Assembly (NCBI GenBank): GCA_910588745.1
Contig: CAJURK010000041.1
Location: 1 to 29,765, forward strand
DNA: 29,765 nucleotides
Direction: 5' to 3'
Source: an uncultured Dorea sp.
Lineage (GTDB): Bacteria > Bacillota > Clostridia > Lachnospirales > Lachnospiraceae
The notes beneath the pieces were generated by a model. It was not told the origin of the DNA, ran no database searches, and worked only from the letters and a program-made list of their open reading frames with translations. Position numbers and translations under genes: made by a program. Positions 15,698 to 24,625 of the stretch are shown here, piece after piece (position 1 is the stretch's first letter; the number at the start of each line of letters is the position of its first letter).

Positions 15698-16555
15698 CTA
15701 TCCTTCCAGATACTCCTTTAGCCTGTTGTACTCTCTTCGCATTAGGCAATATCCATGATCGTAAAAATTCATCAGCATATCGTAATCCTTCTCCAACCTT
15801 GAAACGGTAGGAATCAATGGACGGAGGACAAAAATCTTCCCCTCTTTCTCCAATTTCTCTACCTTTTCCGCCTGACGGTTATATTTTGCGTTTCTCAAAA
15901 TTGCCGTCCGAACCAGGTTTGGATAGGAACGGTACGCCCTCCGGTACAGCTTCGCCACCGCTTTCGTAGTAGGACGTTTCCGGTAATTCGGATTTCTGGT
16001 CAGAATGACTACGATTTTCTCATTTCCTATCTTCATCGCCCTTTCAATAGGCACAGAATCCGCAAGCCCTCCGTCCAGATACAGTTCCCCGTCGATCTCT
16101 ACCATCGGCGAAATCAGCGGCATGCTGCTGGATGCCCGGCACAGCTTCATCAGCCGATCCCGGTCTTTCCTCTCCGTCATATACTCTGCTTTTCCTGTCC
16201 GGCAGTTGGTTGTGACAATCTCGCACTCCGTCCCCGATGCAAAATAAGTGTCGTAGTCAAAGGGAAACAATTCATTCGGATATTTATCGAAAACCATATC
16301 CATATCCAGTATACTCTTCTCTTTTACAAACTTTCTAAATCCGTAATAATAATTATACTCTTTCTCTTTATGAATCATGCAGTCCCTGGTTCTTCCAATC
16401 TGCTTCGACACATAATCCACGCCGTTACATGCTCCCGCAGACACGCTGACAACATGGGACAGCTCCGTTTTTTCCTCCATCAGGAAGTCTAAGACGCCGG
16501 AAGTAAACACGCCTCTGGTCGCTCCGCCTTCCAGCACCATTGTTGCTTGTATCAT
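15698..16555 (-). CDS. Patatin-like phospholipase
   Basis: Cytosolic acyl hydrolase of the patatin/RssA type (285 residues). The oxyanion loop GGATRG (10-15), the nucleophile elbow SVSAG with Ser39 and the catalytic Asp in YLDGGLADSVPI form a Ser-Asp dyad. The elbow begins with Ser instead of the usual Gly. The C-terminal basic region (RRAYRSYPN, IFVLRPLIPTVSRLEKD) is typical of bacterial patatins of the YjjU kind. Start: ATG at 16555 with AAGGGGG in front; the frame extends to 16609 without a better site. It follows the Fe-S protein gene after about 90 bp in the same direction. Lipid target unknown. Confidence 0.9.
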   Translation of the reverse strand: MIQATMVLEGGATRGVFTSGVLDFLMEEKTELSHVVSVSAGACNGVDYVSKQIGRTRDCMIHKEKEYNYYYGFRKFVKEKSILDMDMVFDKYPNELFPFDYDTYFASGTECEIVTTNCRTGKAEYMTERKDRDRLMKLCRASSSMPLISPMVEIDGELYLDGGLADSVPIERAMKIGNEKIVVILTRNPNYRKRPTTKAVAKLYRRAYRSYPNLVRTAILRNAKYNRQAEKVEKLEKEGKIFVLRPLIPTVSRLEKDYDMLMNFYDHGYCLMRREYNRLKEYLEG

Positions 16556-16646
16556 AATCTGACACCCCCTTAACCTCCTTATTGTACCACAAACATACCG
16601 GAAGGGCATTGTCAGATTTATACAAAATCTTCATCCTATAGAGTAA

Positions 16647-17936
16647 CTATTTTTTCTTTTGCATAGATAATAGCTTATCTAGATACACCGATTTAAACTG
16701 CTTGCTTGCCATGGCCTGTTTCAACGGCGGAAGTTTTAAAATTGTCCCAAACACAGCCGCCATCGCCCTGTGGTTGGCAAACGCCTGATTATCAAATATC
16801 AAATTCTGCAGCGTCCCTTTCTCAATGGCCTGCAGCACGAACCTGTGGGTGCTGTTCACCGGAGTAATCACCTGAACCGGACGCTTCTGAAGCTCAATGG
16901 CCTTCGTAGGGCAGTTCCTTGCGCAGACCCCGCATCCCAGGCAAATCTCCTCGTCAATAACCGGTTGCTTCTTTACATCCGCCCCTTCTCCCGCTTCCTC
17001 CATGGCAATCGCCAAGACCGGACATACCTTCACACATTTTCCGCAGGAAATACAGGTATCCGAAGAAATCTTCGGAATATAATTGGTTGTCGCTACCGGC
17101 TGCATAGGACTGAACTTTCTGGCGGCCTGCAAAGCTTCGCAGCAGCAGCCGCAGCAGTTGCAGATAAACGCCGGGTGTTCCCTGACATTTTCCCCAATCT
17201 GAACCAGGTTGCTTTCGTAGGAAAGCTGCAGCACGTCCTTAGCCTCTTCCTTGGAAATCAGCCTCGCATAGCCTCCGTGTTCCGAAAGGGATCTGGCCAC
17301 GTTATCAAAGGTCAGGCAAACGTCCCAGGGCGCGTCAATTTCACAGGGATGCCCTGCGTGATACATTTTATGGCGGCAGTAGCAGGTTCCAAGTCCGATA
17401 TACTTCGCTTCCTCCACAATATGCGTCGCCCGCTCATAGTCCAGGATGTGATTCGTCTTATCGTTGGTCAGCACCGGCTCCTGCACAAATACTCTGCCAA
17501 GCCTGGTCTCCGCAGCAAAGAACAGATCCTTAACAAAATCCTCTTCTACATTCATATACTGATAGTAAAGCTCGCTAAGGTATTTCTGGTCAATATCCCC
17601 CCTGGTGCGCATCAGCGCAAATTCTATAAATCCCGCCATCGGCGGCGGCATCACGAACCGCCTCTGTCCGTGATAATCCGAGTCCACCAAAAGCGCTTTC
17701 TCACAGAGACGATCCAAAAGCTTCTCGGCTTTCGCCTCCGTAGTTCCCCAGATTCTTGCCGCTTTCTTCAGGGTAAAGGGGCGCACCGGAAGCAGCGCAA
17801 CCCACTTCGCCTCCTTCTCCGTATAGAGTACCCGCAGAATCTGATACAAGGTCTCTGACGGCGGCGCCCCTTGGGTAAACCAGTTAATCCGCTCCTCTAG
17901 ATTCTTATATGCATCCTTCGTTGTCAAATGTCCCAT
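16647..17936 (-). CDS. 4Fe-4S dicluster protein with probable winged-helix N-terminus
   Basis: Cytosolic protein of 429 residues. Two ferredoxin-type clusters are clear: Cys295, 298, 301, 305 and Cys332, 335, 338, 342. Two more Cys groups precede them: GTCYCRHK..GHPC (Cys185, 187, 198) and ICNCCGCCC (Cys259-266), which could bind another metal centre. Residues 30-95 look like a winged helix (FTLKKAARIWGTTEAKAEKLLDRL), so DNA or protein binding is possible. Of three in-frame starts (GTG 17945, ATG 17942, ATG 17936) the last has GGAAGG at 8 bp. It lies 60 bp after thrS in the same direction with no clear terminator, so thrS read-through may express it. Redox partner and role are unknown. Confidence 0.88.
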   Translation of the reverse strand: MGHLTTKDAYKNLEERINWFTQGAPPSETLYQILRVLYTEKEAKWVALLPVRPFTLKKAARIWGTTEAKAEKLLDRLCEKALLVDSDYHGQRRFVMPPPMAGFIEFALMRTRGDIDQKYLSELYYQYMNVEEDFVKDLFFAAETRLGRVFVQEPVLTNDKTNHILDYERATHIVEEAKYIGLGTCYCRHKMYHAGHPCEIDAPWDVCLTFDNVARSLSEHGGYARLISKEEAKDVLQLSYESNLVQIGENVREHPAFICNCCGCCCEALQAARKFSPMQPVATTNYIPKISSDTCISCGKCVKVCPVLAIAMEEAGEGADVKKQPVIDEEICLGCGVCARNCPTKAIELQKRPVQVITPVNSTHRFVLQAIEKGTLQNLIFDNQAFANHRAMAAVFGTILKLPPLKQAMASKQFKSVYLDKLLSMQKKK

Positions 17937-17996
17937 CTGCATCACCTTCCTTAAGAGATATTTGTCTTCGGTTACTGTTTTTGCCCGGCGGGCTCT

Positions 17997-19748
17997 TTAT
18001 ACTTCGCCCCGAATCTTTTCTATCAGTTCGCACGCCTTCATAGCCCCGATGTCGCCTTCGTCCCGTTTCCTTACAGAAATAGTCCCTTCTTCTACTTCCT
18101 TCTCACCTACAATCACCATATAAGGAACTCTCTGCATCCGAGCCTCCCTTATCTTATATCCAAGCTTTTCATTCCTAAGATCCGCCTCGCTTCTGATTCC
18201 GGCCTCTTTCAGCTCGTCCTGGATCTTCTGCGCATAATCAGAAAACTTCTCTGAAACCGCCATAACCCGAACCTGAACCGGCGCAAGCCAGGTAGGGAAT
18301 TTTCCTGCAAAATGCTCGATTAAAATACCGATAAACCGCTCGATAGAGCCAAACGCTACCCGGTGAATCATAATCGGGCGGTGCTTTTCCCCGTCTGCTC
18401 CCGTATATTCCAGGTCAAATCTCTGAGGCATCTGGAAATCAAGCTGAATTGTTCCGCACTGCCAGGTTCTTCCGATAGAATCCTCTAAATGAAAATCAAT
18501 CTTCGGTCCGTAGAAAGCGCCGTCTCCCTCATTTACCACATAATCCATGCCAAGCTCGTTCAGCGCGCCTCTGAGCGCTTCTGTAGCCAGTTCCCAGTCC
18601 TCGTCGCTCCCCATACTATCCTCCGGTCTGGTGGAAAGTTCCACATGGTACTTAAACCCAAACTTATCATAGACTTCATCAATCAGTCTTACAACGCCTT
18701 TGATCTCATCCCTCACCTGATCCTTTGTCATGAAAATATGCGCATCGTCCTGGTTAAAGCAGCGCACGCGCATCAGGCCGTGAAGCTGGCCGGATTTCTC
18801 ATGACGGTGTACCAGCCCGATCTCGCCTACCCGCATCGGCAAATCCTTGTAGGAACGCGGCTCAACCTTATACACCAGCATTCCGCCCGGGCAGTTCATC
18901 GGCTTTACTGCAAAATCCGCCTCGTCAATCACCGTCGTATACATATTATCCTTATAGTGATCCCAGTGTCCAGAATTCTCCCACAACTGCCTGCTTAAAA
19001 TAACCGGCGTGGAAATTTCCACATAACCTTCTCTCTCATGCAGCTTTCTCCAGTAATCAAGCAGCAGATTCTTCAGCACCATTCCCTTCGGCAGGAAAAA
19101 CGGGAATCCCGGCCCTTCGTCCATCATCGCAAACAAACCAAGCTCTTTCCCAAGCTTTCTGTGATCCCTTAGTTTCGCTTCCTCCATACGTTTCACATAT
19201 GCTTCCAGATCGGCCGCTTTCGGGAAAGAGGTACCATAGATCCTGGTCAGCATCTGCCGGTGTTCGTCGCCTCTCCAGTAAGCGCCCGCCACGCTCTGAA
19301 GCTTAAATGCCTTGATTACGCTGGTATTGGCAACATGAGGCCCAGCGCATAAATCTGTAAAATCTCCCTGCGAATAGAAGCTAAGTTCTGCATCCTCCGG
19401 CAGATCCTCAATCAGCTCTACCTTGTAGTCCTCGTTCCTTTCCTTCATATACGCAATGGCTTCCTGCCGCCCCATAGTAGAACGCTCCAGCACAATCCCC
19501 TGCTTTACAATATTTCTCATCTCCTTCTCAACTTCCGCCAAATGCTCCGTGGTAAATGGGAAGCTGAACTCAAAATCATAATAAAAGCCATCCTTAATCG
19601 CCGGCCCAATCGCGCACTTAGTATCCGGATACAGGCGCTTCACTGCCTGGGCTAAGATGTGGGAGGTCGTATGGTGAAATGCCTCCGCGCCAACCTCGTC
19701 CTGGAACGTTAAATCCTGAATCGTACCGTCCTTCATACTAACCTTCAT
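17997..19748 (-). CDS. thrS: Threonyl-tRNA synthetase without a usual TGS domain
   Basis: Class II synthetase charging tRNA-Thr. The 583-residue protein begins almost at the editing domain: HTTSH (His26-His30) is the editing/zinc motif that normally lies past residue 70. The roughly 60-residue N-terminal TGS domain of the 640-residue form is thus absent or reduced. The catalytic core shows NCPGGM, HRHEKSGQLHGLMRVRCF with the zinc Cys and His, QDDAHIF, and motif 3 region RFIGILIEH. The anticodon domain follows (LAPVQVRVMAVSEK, then GYKIREARMQRVPYMVIVGEKE). Expression is controlled by a T-box leader at 19874-20212. The initiator ATG lies close after TCTTTTC-type upstream sequence; no alternative longer start gives a TGS domain. 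Confidence 0.96.
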   Translation of the reverse strand: MKVSMKDGTIQDLTFQDEVGAEAFHHTTSHILAQAVKRLYPDTKCAIGPAIKDGFYYDFEFSFPFTTEHLAEVEKEMRNIVKQGIVLERSTMGRQEAIAYMKERNEDYKVELIEDLPEDAELSFYSQGDFTDLCAGPHVANTSVIKAFKLQSVAGAYWRGDEHRQMLTRIYGTSFPKAADLEAYVKRMEEAKLRDHRKLGKELGLFAMMDEGPGFPFFLPKGMVLKNLLLDYWRKLHEREGYVEISTPVILSRQLWENSGHWDHYKDNMYTTVIDEADFAVKPMNCPGGMLVYKVEPRSYKDLPMRVGEIGLVHRHEKSGQLHGLMRVRCFNQDDAHIFMTKDQVRDEIKGVVRLIDEVYDKFGFKYHVELSTRPEDSMGSDEDWELATEALRGALNELGMDYVVNEGDGAFYGPKIDFHLEDSIGRTWQCGTIQLDFQMPQRFDLEYTGADGEKHRPIMIHRVAFGSIERFIGILIEHFAGKFPTWLAPVQVRVMAVSEKFSDYAQKIQDELKEAGIRSEADLRNEKLGYKIREARMQRVPYMVIVGEKEVEEGTISVRKRDEGDIGAMKACELIEKIRGEV

Positions 19749-19873
19749 ATTTGTTTCTCCTCTTTTCTAAAAATTGTATATGATTCAAAGGGATTTCCGA
19801 ATAAAAGTAAATTCCGCGCCTTCACATTCAGCTATAGTTACATGCGCTGCTTTTATTCCTTACAATCCCAAAC

Positions 19874-20212
19874 ACTAAAAAAGCACCCTGACATAAGCCT
19901 ACGCTGTCTGTCTAAGGGTGCATGTACTACTTATCCTGCACGGTTCCACCTTAATTTTTAACTCTACATTCCAATTCTTACCGGAATTCTGCCCATTAAC
20001 GCCGGGAATACGGCAGCGCTTACTTTCCTGCTGTATGCTAATATACGTTCCTATATCCTACAGTAAGTGTTCCGCACTGCGGCTTGGGAATGGTCTTCAT
20101 CCATCTTCTGCCATAAGGGCTTCCAGCCTTAAGTCCCTCTCTCTGTCTGGCTCCGGCAGACTACTCTTTCCGTCAACGCCTTTTATGTCTGGTGCTTTTT
20201 AAGTTATCTATT
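19874..20212 (-). promoter_or_regulatory. T-box riboswitch leader of thrS (Thr specifier)
   Basis: Read on the minus strand, the leader has a stem I containing AGAGTAG (near 20175-20169). A specifier candidate ACC follows, with a purine after it (20094-20092), nine bases before the stem I base CAAGCC. The conserved T-box is GGTGGAACCGTG (19950-19939). A terminator (GCACCCT 19921-19915 / AGGGTGC 19889-19883, then TTTTTT) lies just after. Low charged tRNA-Thr would favour the antiterminator and raise thrS expression. ACC encodes threonine, matching the gene. The specifier choice is by eye. Confidence 0.9.
19877..19921 (-). terminator. T-box-controlled terminator
   Basis: GCACCCT (19921-19915) pairs with AGGGTGC (19889-19883), followed by a T run to 19877. 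It is the conditional terminator of the thrS T-box and overlaps the antiterminator side. Confidence 0.9.
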
Positions 20213-20240
20213 ATTATAACAATGAACGGACAAATGTCAA
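20213..20240 (-). promoter_or_regulatory. Consensus promoter of the thrS T-box leader
   Basis: TTGACA (20240-20235), 16 bp, TATAAT (20218-20213). Both boxes are perfect. It sits in the gap right after the amidase stop codon (20246). Confidence 0.85.
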
Positions 20241-20245
20241 CCGGA

Positions 20246-20944
20246 TTACGACGTATTTTTCATAGCAAGCCGAATATTTTCCCGAAAAGCCTCCCATGCT
20301 TCCTCCTGTTCCACAAAATACTTCGGACAGTTCTTCCCGGTTACGTCATAATGCCGGATCACATCCTTCTCGTCCAGCCCGAATTTTAAGCACAGCCAGG
20401 CGCAAAGCTGAACCATAGAGCGATACGTTTCATCGCGGAACTCTCCGGTCTCATCCGGATGACAGCACTCAATAGAGACGGTATCGATATTACGTGAATT
20501 GGAAGCATACGCTACCTCCCAGGTAGGAACGCACTGGACAATCTCGCCTTCTAACCCTACCACGAAATTACTGCTTACCTGATTGTCATGGTTATCTTTC
20601 AGGCTTTCAAAATAATCCCGGTTGTTCATAGCCGTAGCTCCTGGATTTGCCGTATAGTGGACAACGATTCCCGTAATCTTCTGCGTCTCTGTTCCCGGTC
20701 TGGAATAGGGGTTCACAGTTAGAAGCTGCACGTCAATCTCAGGCTTCGCCGCATCAATATGTTTCCCTACGCGCTCCCGGTACTTTCCCACAAAAATATC
20801 CGGTTTTACAATTTTCAGCACGCCAAGAACCACAAAAATAACCAACAGGCACCCCAGACCGATTTTTAAATATGTCCGCGTCTTCTCCTGCCGCCGGCGC
20901 GGAGTCTCTTTTTGATTCGTGTTCCTTCTCTTCTGTGACGTCAT
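20246..20944 (-). CDS. Membrane-anchored N-acetylmuramoyl-L-alanine amidase (amidase_2 type)
   Basis: Cell-wall amidase that cuts the bond between muramic acid and the stem peptide, probably on the outer face of the membrane. The 232 residues begin with a very basic tail, then one membrane helix (about 27-46), then an amidase_2 domain from about residue 88. VVHYTA (His96), SIEC (Glu159), RHYD (His198) and NCPKYF (Cys206) give the zinc ligands and the catalytic Glu. The ATG at 20944 follows AGGAGAAAGA. It ends 3 bp before the thrS promoter and shows no terminator between the two. Family name is confident; its role (growth, sporulation or phage-like lysis) is not shown. Confidence 0.93.
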   Translation of the reverse strand: MTSQKRRNTNQKETPRRRQEKTRTYLKIGLGCLLVIFVVLGVLKIVKPDIFVGKYRERVGKHIDAAKPEIDVQLLTVNPYSRPGTETQKITGIVVHYTANPGATAMNNRDYFESLKDNHDNQVSSNFVVGLEGEIVQCVPTWEVAYASNSRNIDTVSIECCHPDETGEFRDETYRSMVQLCAWLCLKFGLDEKDVIRHYDVTGKNCPKYFVEQEEAWEAFRENIRLAMKNTS

Positions 20945-21000
20945 AATCTATCTTTCTCCTATGTATCTAAAAACTGACTCCCTCTTTACGTAGATACCGC

Positions 21001-21031
21001 AAAAAGAGTCTGCACATCTGAACAGACTCTT
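21001..21031 (-). terminator. Intrinsic terminator after galM
   Basis: AAGAGTCTG pairs with CAGACTCTT, with TTTTT following on the minus strand (AAAAA at 21001-21005). It lies about 65 bp downstream of the galM stop and upstream of the amidase start. Confidence 0.85.
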
Positions 21032-21096
21032 CTATGCGGTAATATCATAGCATACTTTTCGTCGTATTTTATAAAGGCTTGCTTAGGGAATTCTTA

Positions 21097-22125
21097 TTAA
21101 AATATAAATTTATATGCCGTTACCGTTTCCCAGTCTTCTCCTTTCTTAAGAACAGAACTTGGAAAATTCTCATGATGAATTGCGTCCGGAAACCCTTGCG
21201 TCTCAAAACAAACGCCGCCTCGTTTGGGATAAACCGCCCCGTTTTTCCCCGGCTCGTCTTTCAGGAAGTTCCCGGTATAAATCTGTACTCCCGGCCGGTC
21301 TGTGTAGACCTCCATAGTAATTCCGCTTTCTTTTGCAGTCATCTCGGCCGCCTTGCGGTATCCTTCTCCCCGGATTACCCAGTTATGGTCATAGCCGTTT
21401 CCAAAAACCAGCGCTTCATAAGCTTCCGCAATATCTCTCCCAATCGGTTTCTTCCTCCGGAAATCCATAGGCGTCCCCTCCACCAAAACCAGTTCCCCAG
21501 TTGGGATTGAATCCGCATCCGCCCTGGTATATGCATCCGCGTCCACCCACACTTCATGGGACAGAACGTCTCCGGAAGCGTCTCCATTTAAGTTAAAGTA
21601 CGCATGGTTTGTCATATTGCACAAAGTATCCTCCGAAGACTCCCCGTGATAAGATATCCGCACCTGATTCTCCTCATCCAGCAGATACGTAACCCGAATC
21701 TTCATCTCCCCCGGAAACCCCTGGTCGCCCTCGGGACTTTCCAGCACAAATACCACATGGGAATCATCTTCTTCAGCCGTCTGCCAAAGCCTCTTATGAA
21801 AAAAGTCCGGCCCGCTGTGGAGATTATGTTCCCCAATACTTTTCAATAAATGGTAAGTCTTTCCGTTCAATGTAAACTCCGCTCCGCCGATACGGTTTGC
21901 ATTGCGCCCCACGATTGCCCCGATTGCTTCGCCTCCCGCCTCGTAACCGGCAGCGTCGTCATAACCAAGCAGTACGTCTCTCTTCTTCCCGTCCGCTCCG
22001 GGAATCCATGCGGATACCCAGGAAGCCCCGTAATTACTGACGGCTATTTCCATACCATTTTTATTTTTCAGCAGGTACAGCTTTGCCTTTTCTCCGTTTT
22101 TCAATGTTCCAAACTCTTTCTCCAT
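21097..22125 (-). CDS. galM: Aldose 1-epimerase (galactose mutarotase)
   Basis: Interconverts alpha and beta anomers of galactose or other aldoses before their catabolism. The 342-residue length is standard. Substrate residues are at RNANRI (74-78), HNLHSG (His100, His103) and TNHAYFNL (His174), and the catalytic Glu lies in CFETQGFPDAIHH. The ATG at 22125 has AAAGAGGA in front; the frame extends to 22152 with only a few extra residues. It has its own terminator and no neighbouring galactose genes, so the sugar it serves is not indicated by context. Confidence 0.94.
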   Translation of the reverse strand: MEKEFGTLKNGEKAKLYLLKNKNGMEIAVSNYGASWVSAWIPGADGKKRDVLLGYDDAAGYEAGGEAIGAIVGRNANRIGGAEFTLNGKTYHLLKSIGEHNLHSGPDFFHKRLWQTAEEDDSHVVFVLESPEGDQGFPGEMKIRVTYLLDEENQVRISYHGESSEDTLCNMTNHAYFNLNGDASGDVLSHEVWVDADAYTRADADSIPTGELVLVEGTPMDFRRKKPIGRDIAEAYEALVFGNGYDHNWVIRGEGYRKAAEMTAKESGITMEVYTDRPGVQIYTGNFLKDEPGKNGAVYPKRGGVCFETQGFPDAIHHENFPSSVLKKGEDWETVTAYKFIF

Positions 22126-22258
22126 TCCTCTTTCTCCTCTTCTTGCTGGCATAATTCAGGCAGCGAACCGTACGCAGTATGTCGTCTGCATTGATGAAGC
22201 CTATATATATTGTACCAAGCCGCCGGCCGGACGGCTAGACCTAAATTTTAATTTTTTA

Positions 22259-24625
22259 TTATTCTCTGTTTATCGTATCCGCCGCCGACATCCTCCTAAA
22301 CTGTCTTGCAGGCCCCGCCACTGCCAGGCACACGGAGCCAAGCATAATTGCTGCAATTACCATAAGCTCCCGCCCGGGAACGCTCCATGCGTCTCCCCAC
22401 CTAGATGTCACAAGGGACTGAAACAGCGCCCTGTTAAGAGGCAGTCCAACGGCGCAGCCCAAAGCCGTCCCGGATACAAGATAAGCCGCCGCCTCTCCGG
22501 ATACCATGCGGATTAGCTGTCCCACGCTCATTCCGATCGCCCGCATCGCTCCATATTCTTTCATCCGCGCCGACACGCTCATGGCAATGCTGTTCATGAT
22601 ATTAAAACATCCAATCACAGCAATCACCGCCAGAAATCCATATAGGAACACCGACAAGGAATAGCTTGCGCCCTTGATCTCCTGGTTCCCGATCCTTCTA
22701 TCCGAAAAAGAAGCGCCTGTTTCACATGCCTGTTCCATCGCCTTTCTTATTTCCTGCACCTGCCGCTCTGTCGCCTTCCGGCTAAGCTGCACGTCAAGCG
22801 CCGCATATCCTCCTTCTCCGGTCAGTTTCCGGAACAGCTTTTCCGAGCAGATTACCAGATCCTTACCGCCGTTTGTATTACGATCCTCCCCGTAGCGAAA
22901 CGGCCCTTCTCCCAGAACTCCGACCACAGGAACTTCCGTTTCTGCTCCCTTTAACTTCATCCTGACTTTACTACCAACGGTAACTCCATCTCCTTCCCGA
23001 AACACAGAAAGTACGCCCTTCCCTTCTTCAGCCTCTTGAATACCGCCCTCCAGCAGTGCCTCTTCTGCCCACTGAAACTGCTGTTCATCATAGGAAACCA
23101 CAATAATCGTCTTTCCATCGGCAGGCAGCGCAAGTTCTGCATAGCTCCTCCCAAACGCCCGCTCCACGCCCGGATATCCTCTGACAGTTTCAGCAAGCTC
23201 TGAAGGAATCTGATTTGAATTATCTTCCTGATAGATACAAAGATCCGGCGCCGAAGGCCGCAGCGGCGTAATTGCGCGGTGCATAAAATCCACCGCCGTA
23301 CTAAACGACAGAAACAAAATAATACTAAATGCAAAAGAGCCTGCCACCAGGAAAAAATTCTTCCTGTTTCCGACGCCATGATGCACACCCAGCGCTGTAT
23401 CTACCCGAAAAAGCCTTGTATTAGCCGCTCTTTTAACCGGCCGCATTATTCCGGCATTTCCGGAAACCGCCGTCAGCGGGGATACCTTCGCCGCCCGCTT
23501 TGCAGGGGATCTTGCCGCCAGAATAACTGTGACAAATCCCACAGCCGCTCCCGCCGCTATTCCCGGCCAGCTAACCCCAAATACCGGAAGCCCGTCAAAG
23601 AGTCCCGGGCTTAAGTACCGCAGCATTCCGCACAGCGCCCATACCACAAGGACGCCTGCCGTCGCCCCCGCCGGAATCGCCGACTTACACCAGCTAAGAG
23701 CCTCCTTTCTCACAAACCGGGCAATCTGCTTCCTGGTAGCCCCAAGGCAGCGCATCATCCCGAAAAATTCTGTCCGCCGCGCAATATTGCTGTTCATACT
23801 GGCCGTAATCATAAAAGTCCCTGCAATCACCACCAGCGCCGCCAGAACTGCCGCCGTCAGATAAAGCCGCATCAGGTAGGAATCCCTGCTCTGAAACATC
23901 AGCATAAGAACCTTTTCATTCCTACTAACCTGCTCCGGTTCTAATCCGAACTGCCCGCAAATCTCGTCAATTGCATTCTGAATATTGCAGTATTTCCGAA
24001 ACTGCACATAGTAAAGCGTCTCTTTGGACGCTCCCGTTTTCCCCGTCTCCAATTCCGAAAAACCATCTGTGTTCAGAAATATGCAGAAAGCATCTAATTT
24101 GGCAGTCAGCTCTGTATTCTTCGCAATTCCGGTAATACGGTATTGCTTCACATCTCCCCAGGGAGTAGTCAAATAAATCGGATCTCCAACCCCAGCCCCC
24201 AGCCTGGCGCTTACATTTTCATTGACGACAATTCCCCCAGCCGTTTCAGGAAAGCTTCCTTCTGAAGCTTCCGCGTCCGGAATCATCTGCTGAAGTTCTT
24301 TGTCAAATCCGCAGATTCCTGTTTCTATGCCTTCGATCTGATACCCATCCTCCAGACGGTAATTCAGCGCTCCATATCTAGCGATCCTTTCCACCTCCGG
24401 CCGCGCCCCAAGCAGCGTCCCCTGTTCTTCATTTACCAGAAACGCCGCATGCCAGCTCCCGTCTGTTTTAACTGCCTGAATCATCTGGGAACGTATCTCC
24501 ATATCCGCCATACCAAAAATCGCCGTCACCAGAAATACGGCCAGTATAATGCAGAGTCTGGTCATCCGGCTTTGTTTCCGGCGCTGTTTTGTCTGGATGT
24601 TGACCAAGTCGAGATAATGTTTCAT
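22259..24625 (-). CDS. FtsX-like ABC transporter permease with two FtsX modules
   Basis: Membrane permease of 788 residues. One helix (21-40) leads to an extracytoplasmic domain (about 41-250), then three helices with the FtsX motif (TASMNSNIARRTEFFGMMRCLGAT near 275-300). A second set follows: a helix at about 425-445, a second large extracytoplasmic domain (to about 650), and a three-helix FtsX module at the C-terminus (MNSIAMSVSARMKEYGAMRAIGMS). This is a type VII (MacB-like) duplicated arrangement and not the 10-helix BceB. The gene overlaps the ATPase stop by 4 bp (ATGA), so they are coupled. Likely role: efflux or mechanotransmission on antimicrobial peptides or lipids; the substrate is unknown. 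Confidence 0.9.
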   Translation of the reverse strand: MKHYLDLVNIQTKQRRKQSRMTRLCIILAVFLVTAIFGMADMEIRSQMIQAVKTDGSWHAAFLVNEEQGTLLGARPEVERIARYGALNYRLEDGYQIEGIETGICGFDKELQQMIPDAEASEGSFPETAGGIVVNENVSARLGAGVGDPIYLTTPWGDVKQYRITGIAKNTELTAKLDAFCIFLNTDGFSELETGKTGASKETLYYVQFRKYCNIQNAIDEICGQFGLEPEQVSRNEKVLMLMFQSRDSYLMRLYLTAAVLAALVVIAGTFMITASMNSNIARRTEFFGMMRCLGATRKQIARFVRKEALSWCKSAIPAGATAGVLVVWALCGMLRYLSPGLFDGLPVFGVSWPGIAAGAAVGFVTVILAARSPAKRAAKVSPLTAVSGNAGIMRPVKRAANTRLFRVDTALGVHHGVGNRKNFFLVAGSFAFSIILFLSFSTAVDFMHRAITPLRPSAPDLCIYQEDNSNQIPSELAETVRGYPGVERAFGRSYAELALPADGKTIIVVSYDEQQFQWAEEALLEGGIQEAEEGKGVLSVFREGDGVTVGSKVRMKLKGAETEVPVVGVLGEGPFRYGEDRNTNGGKDLVICSEKLFRKLTGEGGYAALDVQLSRKATERQVQEIRKAMEQACETGASFSDRRIGNQEIKGASYSLSVFLYGFLAVIAVIGCFNIMNSIAMSVSARMKEYGAMRAIGMSVGQLIRMVSGEAAAYLVSGTALGCAVGLPLNRALFQSLVTSRWGDAWSVPGRELMVIAAIMLGSVCLAVAGPARQFRRMSAADTINRE

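Noticed and set aside
16770..17858. A 362-codon open frame opposite the Fe-S protein gene
   Set aside because: It lies wholly antisense to a gene with clear Cys motifs, its residues are Arg/Leu/Pro-rich, and no family motif or ribosome site is visible. It is a by-product of the codon use of the true gene.
17946..17996. GC-rich dyad GCCCG/CGGGC between thrS and the Fe-S protein gene
   Set aside because: The stem is followed by A residues, not T residues, on the minus strand, so it does not look like an intrinsic terminator.
22219..22237. GC-rich hairpin AGCCG..CGGCT downstream of the ABC permease
   Set aside because: It lacks a T run in the permease direction, so I did not call it a terminator; it may be part of the galM leader.
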